From: G963665005 sp963665005
Lineage (GTDB): Bacteria; Bacillota; Clostridia; Christensenellales; SZUA-584
DNA: 64,000 nucleotides
Direction of reading: 5' to 3'
NCBI GenBank assembly: GCA_963665005.2
Contig: CAXXTQ010000001.1
Coordinates: 1,302,001-1,366,000, forward strand
Part shown: in pieces, positions 61,822 to 64,000 of the stretch
How positions within the stretch are numbered: the first letter of the stretch is position 1
How the letters are laid out: every line of letters begins with the position of its first letter
The notes under the pieces: generated by a model
The model's input: the letters and a program-made list of their open reading frames with translations, nothing else
The model's database searches: none
What the model was told of the DNA's origin: nothing
Made by a program: the position numbers and the translations under genes

Positions 61822-62856
61822 ATGAAAAAAAAAGTTACAATGGAGCAGATAGCCAAGGTGGCAGGAGTAACAAGGGCAACAGTAGATAAGGTTCTTAATC
61901 AAAGAGAGGGAGTAAGTGTTGAAGTTAGAGCTAAAATAATTCAAATTGCTAAAGAAATGGGTTATACGCCGAATTATGTAGCTAAAGCACTTGCATCTCA
62001 GAAAAAAATCGTCATTGGAATTATTAATGCAAAGTCAGATAATCCATTCTACATGGATGTTAAAAAAGGCATAGAAAAAGCGAGTGCTGAATTAAAGGAT
62101 TATGGAATAGTAGTCTGTTATCGGGAAATGGAAAGGGTAGAAGTTGGAGAGCAATTAAGGCTGATTGATGAATTGAGCCAGCAATCATTGTCTGCACTGG
62201 TAGTAGTGCCTTTGGATGATCAGCAAATTCGCGAAAAGCTAAATAATATTGCGGCGAACAATGTCAAGATCATCACGATTTGTTCTGATATATTACTAGT
62301 TGATAAGCTTTGTTTTATTGGGCAAAACAACTATAATGCAGGAAGGATCGCAGGAGATTTATTTGTTAAATTGTTAGATAATAAAGGGAAAATAGCAATA
62401 ATAACAGGGTTGTTAAACATGCGTTCTCAGAATCAAAGGATAAAAGGGTTTAAAGACGTAATAGAAAAGAGAAGCCCTGATATTGATATCGTAAAAATCA
62501 TAGAAAATTTTGAGGACGATGAGGTATCTTTTGAGCGTACATTGGATTTACTTAACTCAGAGAGTGACCTAAGAGGAATTTTCGTTGTTGCGGGTGGTAT
62601 CGGTGGAGTTGGAAAAGCGATACAACATGTTGGCAAACAGGGTTCTATTAAGGTAGTGTGTTATGATGCGCTGCAGATTACTGTTGATTTAATAAAACAA
62701 GGAGTGATCGATTTTACAGTGACGCAGGCACCATTTTATCAAGGGTATACATCAATCAAAGTTCTTTTTGATGTATTGTTCAAGGGAGAAGAGATTGAAT
62801 CTAAGTTTATTGAGTCTAGAAGTAATATAATGACGATAGAAAACTGTTACCAATGA
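61822..62856 (+). CDS. LacI-family transcriptional regulator
   Basis: The protein has 344 residues. The helix-turn-helix is VTMEQIAKVAGVTRATVDKVL, given here in part, with hinge YTPNYVAKALASQKK. The ligand domain is of the periplasmic-binding-protein-4 type (IVIGIINAKSDNPFYMDV, SALVVVPLDDQQI, IFVVAGGIGGVG, VTQAPFYQGY). Ligand domains of this type match RbsB-like binding proteins, one of which is encoded next. It probably controls that importer and its own gene through the shared sites at 61759 and 62899. Confidence 0.92.
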   Translation: MKKKVTMEQIAKVAGVTRATVDKVLNQREGVSVEVRAKIIQIAKEMGYTPNYVAKALASQKKIVIGIINAKSDNPFYMDVKKGIEKASAELKDYGIVVCYREMERVEVGEQLRLIDELSQQSLSALVVVPLDDQQIREKLNNIAANNVKIITICSDILLVDKLCFIGQNNYNAGRIAGDLFVKLLDNKGKIAIITGLLNMRSQNQRIKGFKDVIEKRSPDIDIVKIIENFEDDEVSFERTLDLLNSESDLRGIFVVAGGIGGVGKAIQHVGKQGSIKVVCYDALQITVDLIKQGVIDFTVTQAPFYQGYTSIKVLFDVLFKGEEIESKFIESRSNIMTIENCYQ

Positions 62857-62898
62857 GTTTATTATTTAAAAAAGAAATTTAATTTTTTTTAACCATTA

Positions 62899-62912
62899 CG
62901 ATCGCGTGAACG
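62899..62912 (+). promoter_or_regulatory. Candidate LacI-family operator, copy 2
   Basis: CGATCGCGTGAACG lies about 190 bases before the binding-protein gene and differs from the copy at 61759 in two bases. Repetition before the regulator and before its likely target is what autoregulated LacI circuits show. Confidence 0.5.
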
Positions 62913-63098
62913 TAGACGGACATATAGCAGTTATTTAGATAAATATCCATACCAATGTGATATCGATTATTATTATGCAGCAAACATGGTGTGATGTGTA
63001 CATTAAATATTTAATGCAGCAGAGAAAAATTAATGATAGTAATAAAAGATTTTCAGATTTATATATTCGGTTTCAAAAAAATATAAAGGAGTAAGAGA

Positions 63099-64000
63099 AT
63101 GAAAAAAAAGTTATCTTTAGTATTGGCGGCTTTAATAGTCGCATTAGCATTGTTTGGATGCGCATCTGCTGAAAAAAGTGACACAGATACGAGTGCGGCA
63201 ACCGATGCAGCCGAAAGTGCAGAGCAATCGAGCGACGCGGAAGCCGATGCGGAGGAAGCAACAGGGGGGAAGATTACTATTGTATTTGCAATTGACAATC
63301 TTACAGATACATATATGAGATCTGTTGCTGATGGTTTTTTGGCATGGGGTGAAGAAAATTCGGATATCGTTGAGACGACAGTATTGGATGCTGAAGCAGA
63401 TATCACGAAGCAGATGACGAATATTGAGAATGCGATTACCCAGGGAGCCGATGCGATAGTATTAAAGCCGGTTGACAGCTGCGGATGTACGAATATGGCA
63501 ACGGCTTGCGAAGAAGCAAATATCCCTTTGGTTACAGTTACGCAAGATACAAATGATGAGGCTATGCGGCGTACTTACATCGGTACTGGCGATCACAAAT
63601 ATGCCGGTGAACTTCAAGCAACTTATATTGATGAACAGCTTAATGGCGAAGGTAATGCCTGCGTATTAATCGGCGATCTCGGTCATGAAGTATCAGTAAA
63701 TCGGACGGATGGTGTATTAGAATATTTGGAAGCAAATTGCCCTAATATTAAAATTCTTGATCAACAAATTGCGAATTGGATGAGAGATGATGCAATCGCT
63801 GTTGTAGAGGATTGGTTAAACTCAGAGATTGGTGCCGACATTGATGTAATCTTTGCCAACAACGATGAGATGGCAATCGGAGCGATACTTGCATGCGAAG
63901 AAGCAGGAAGAGATGATATACTGATTACCGGTGTTGACGGTCTGGTTGAAGGACTGACATATTTGAAAGAAGGACGGCTGGCATTCACGGTTTTCCAGAA
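63099..64000 (+). CDS. Sugar-binding lipoprotein of an RbsB-type ABC importer, 3' truncated by the window
   Basis: The first 300 residues are visible. The lipoprotein signal has lipobox LFGC (Cys21), followed by an Ala/Asp/Glu/Ser-rich linker to about residue 55. A periplasmic-binding-protein-4 fold follows, with ITIVFAIDNLTDTYMRSVADG, given here in part, QGADAIVLKPVDSCG, ANIPLVTVTQD and VIFANNDEMAIGAILACEEAG. AAAGGAG precedes the ATG. The gene runs off the right edge. ATPase and permease genes are expected just beyond. Confidence 0.93.
   Translation, partial: MKKKLSLVLAALIVALALFGCASAEKSDTDTSAATDAAESAEQSSDAEADAEEATGGKITIVFAIDNLTDTYMRSVADGFLAWGEENSDIVETTVLDAEADITKQMTNIENAITQGADAIVLKPVDSCGCTNMATACEEANIPLVTVTQDTNDEAMRRTYIGTGDHKYAGELQATYIDEQLNGEGNACVLIGDLGHEVSVNRTDGVLEYLEANCPNIKILDQQIANWMRDDAIAVVEDWLNSEIGADIDVIFANNDEMAIGAILACEEAGRDDILITGVDGLVEGLTYLKEGRLAFTVFQ

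Overview
The window looks like a chromosomal segment of a low-to-medium-GC anaerobic Firmicute, most likely a member of Clostridia. Supporting signs are strong AGGAGG ribosome sites, several TTG/GTG starts, Clostridia-type families (DUF3793, EFR1-type ferredoxin, TnpV and TnpX-type recombinase remnants), flavodoxin, and many ABC sugar transporters. I cannot name the genus. No rRNA, tRNA or CRISPR array was seen.

The left 32 kb is mainly carbohydrate uptake and breakdown. It holds the end of an RbsA/RbsC-type sugar transporter (1-1347) with an AraC regulator, and an IS407-group IS3 element with perfect ends (3305-4588). A phosphosugar cluster follows (YjbQ, a triosephosphate-isomerase-like enzyme, a frameshifted SIS isomerase, ribulose-phosphate 3-epimerase and a DeoR regulator; 4923-8534). 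Next is a LacI-controlled locus with a MalEFG-type transporter, two cytoplasmic GH30 enzymes and a secreted 1683-residue GH30-GH3-CBM protein (8855-20999). It appears built to cut a beta-linked glycan outside the cell, import the fragments and finish hydrolysis inside. A second RbsABC-type transporter, probably controlled by a membrane-anchored AraC sensor, leads into a four-gene pathway: a phosphotriesterase-like hydrolase, a medium-chain dehydrogenase, a Gfo/Idh/MocA oxidoreductase and a DUF4432 mutarotase-like protein (21595-32360).

From about 32.8 to 35.2 kb lie transposon remnants (TnpV-like, IS256, IS630). They open an island (35.2-59.6 kb) that looks richer in GC. Nine copies of a 16-bp palindrome, GTTAG-N6-CTAAC, sit at promoters in the island, and two DtxR/MntR-family regulators are encoded there. 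The palindromes define a putative metal (probably iron) regulon: a PchR/YbtA-like AraC protein, three heterodimeric exporter-fold ABC transporters of the YbtPQ/IrtAB general type, a ferredoxin-nitroreductase, an EFR1 flavodoxin-ferredoxin, flavodoxin, DUF3793, DUF454, four SAM methyltransferases, a lone DAK/FakA C-terminal domain, an HD-GYP protein and a two-gene membrane system (UPF0718 permease plus TIGR03943 protein). One transporter pair and the nitroreductase are decaying through nonsense mutations, a frameshift and an IS150-type insertion. The others look intact.

The island ends in more remnants: a serine-recombinase tail, a second copy of the TnpV-like repeat in direct orientation, and IS5 and IS1595 fragments. 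The two TnpV-like copies therefore bracket about 27 kb. The right edge returns to sugar uptake, with a LacI regulator and a truncated lipoprotein binding protein that share a candidate operator.
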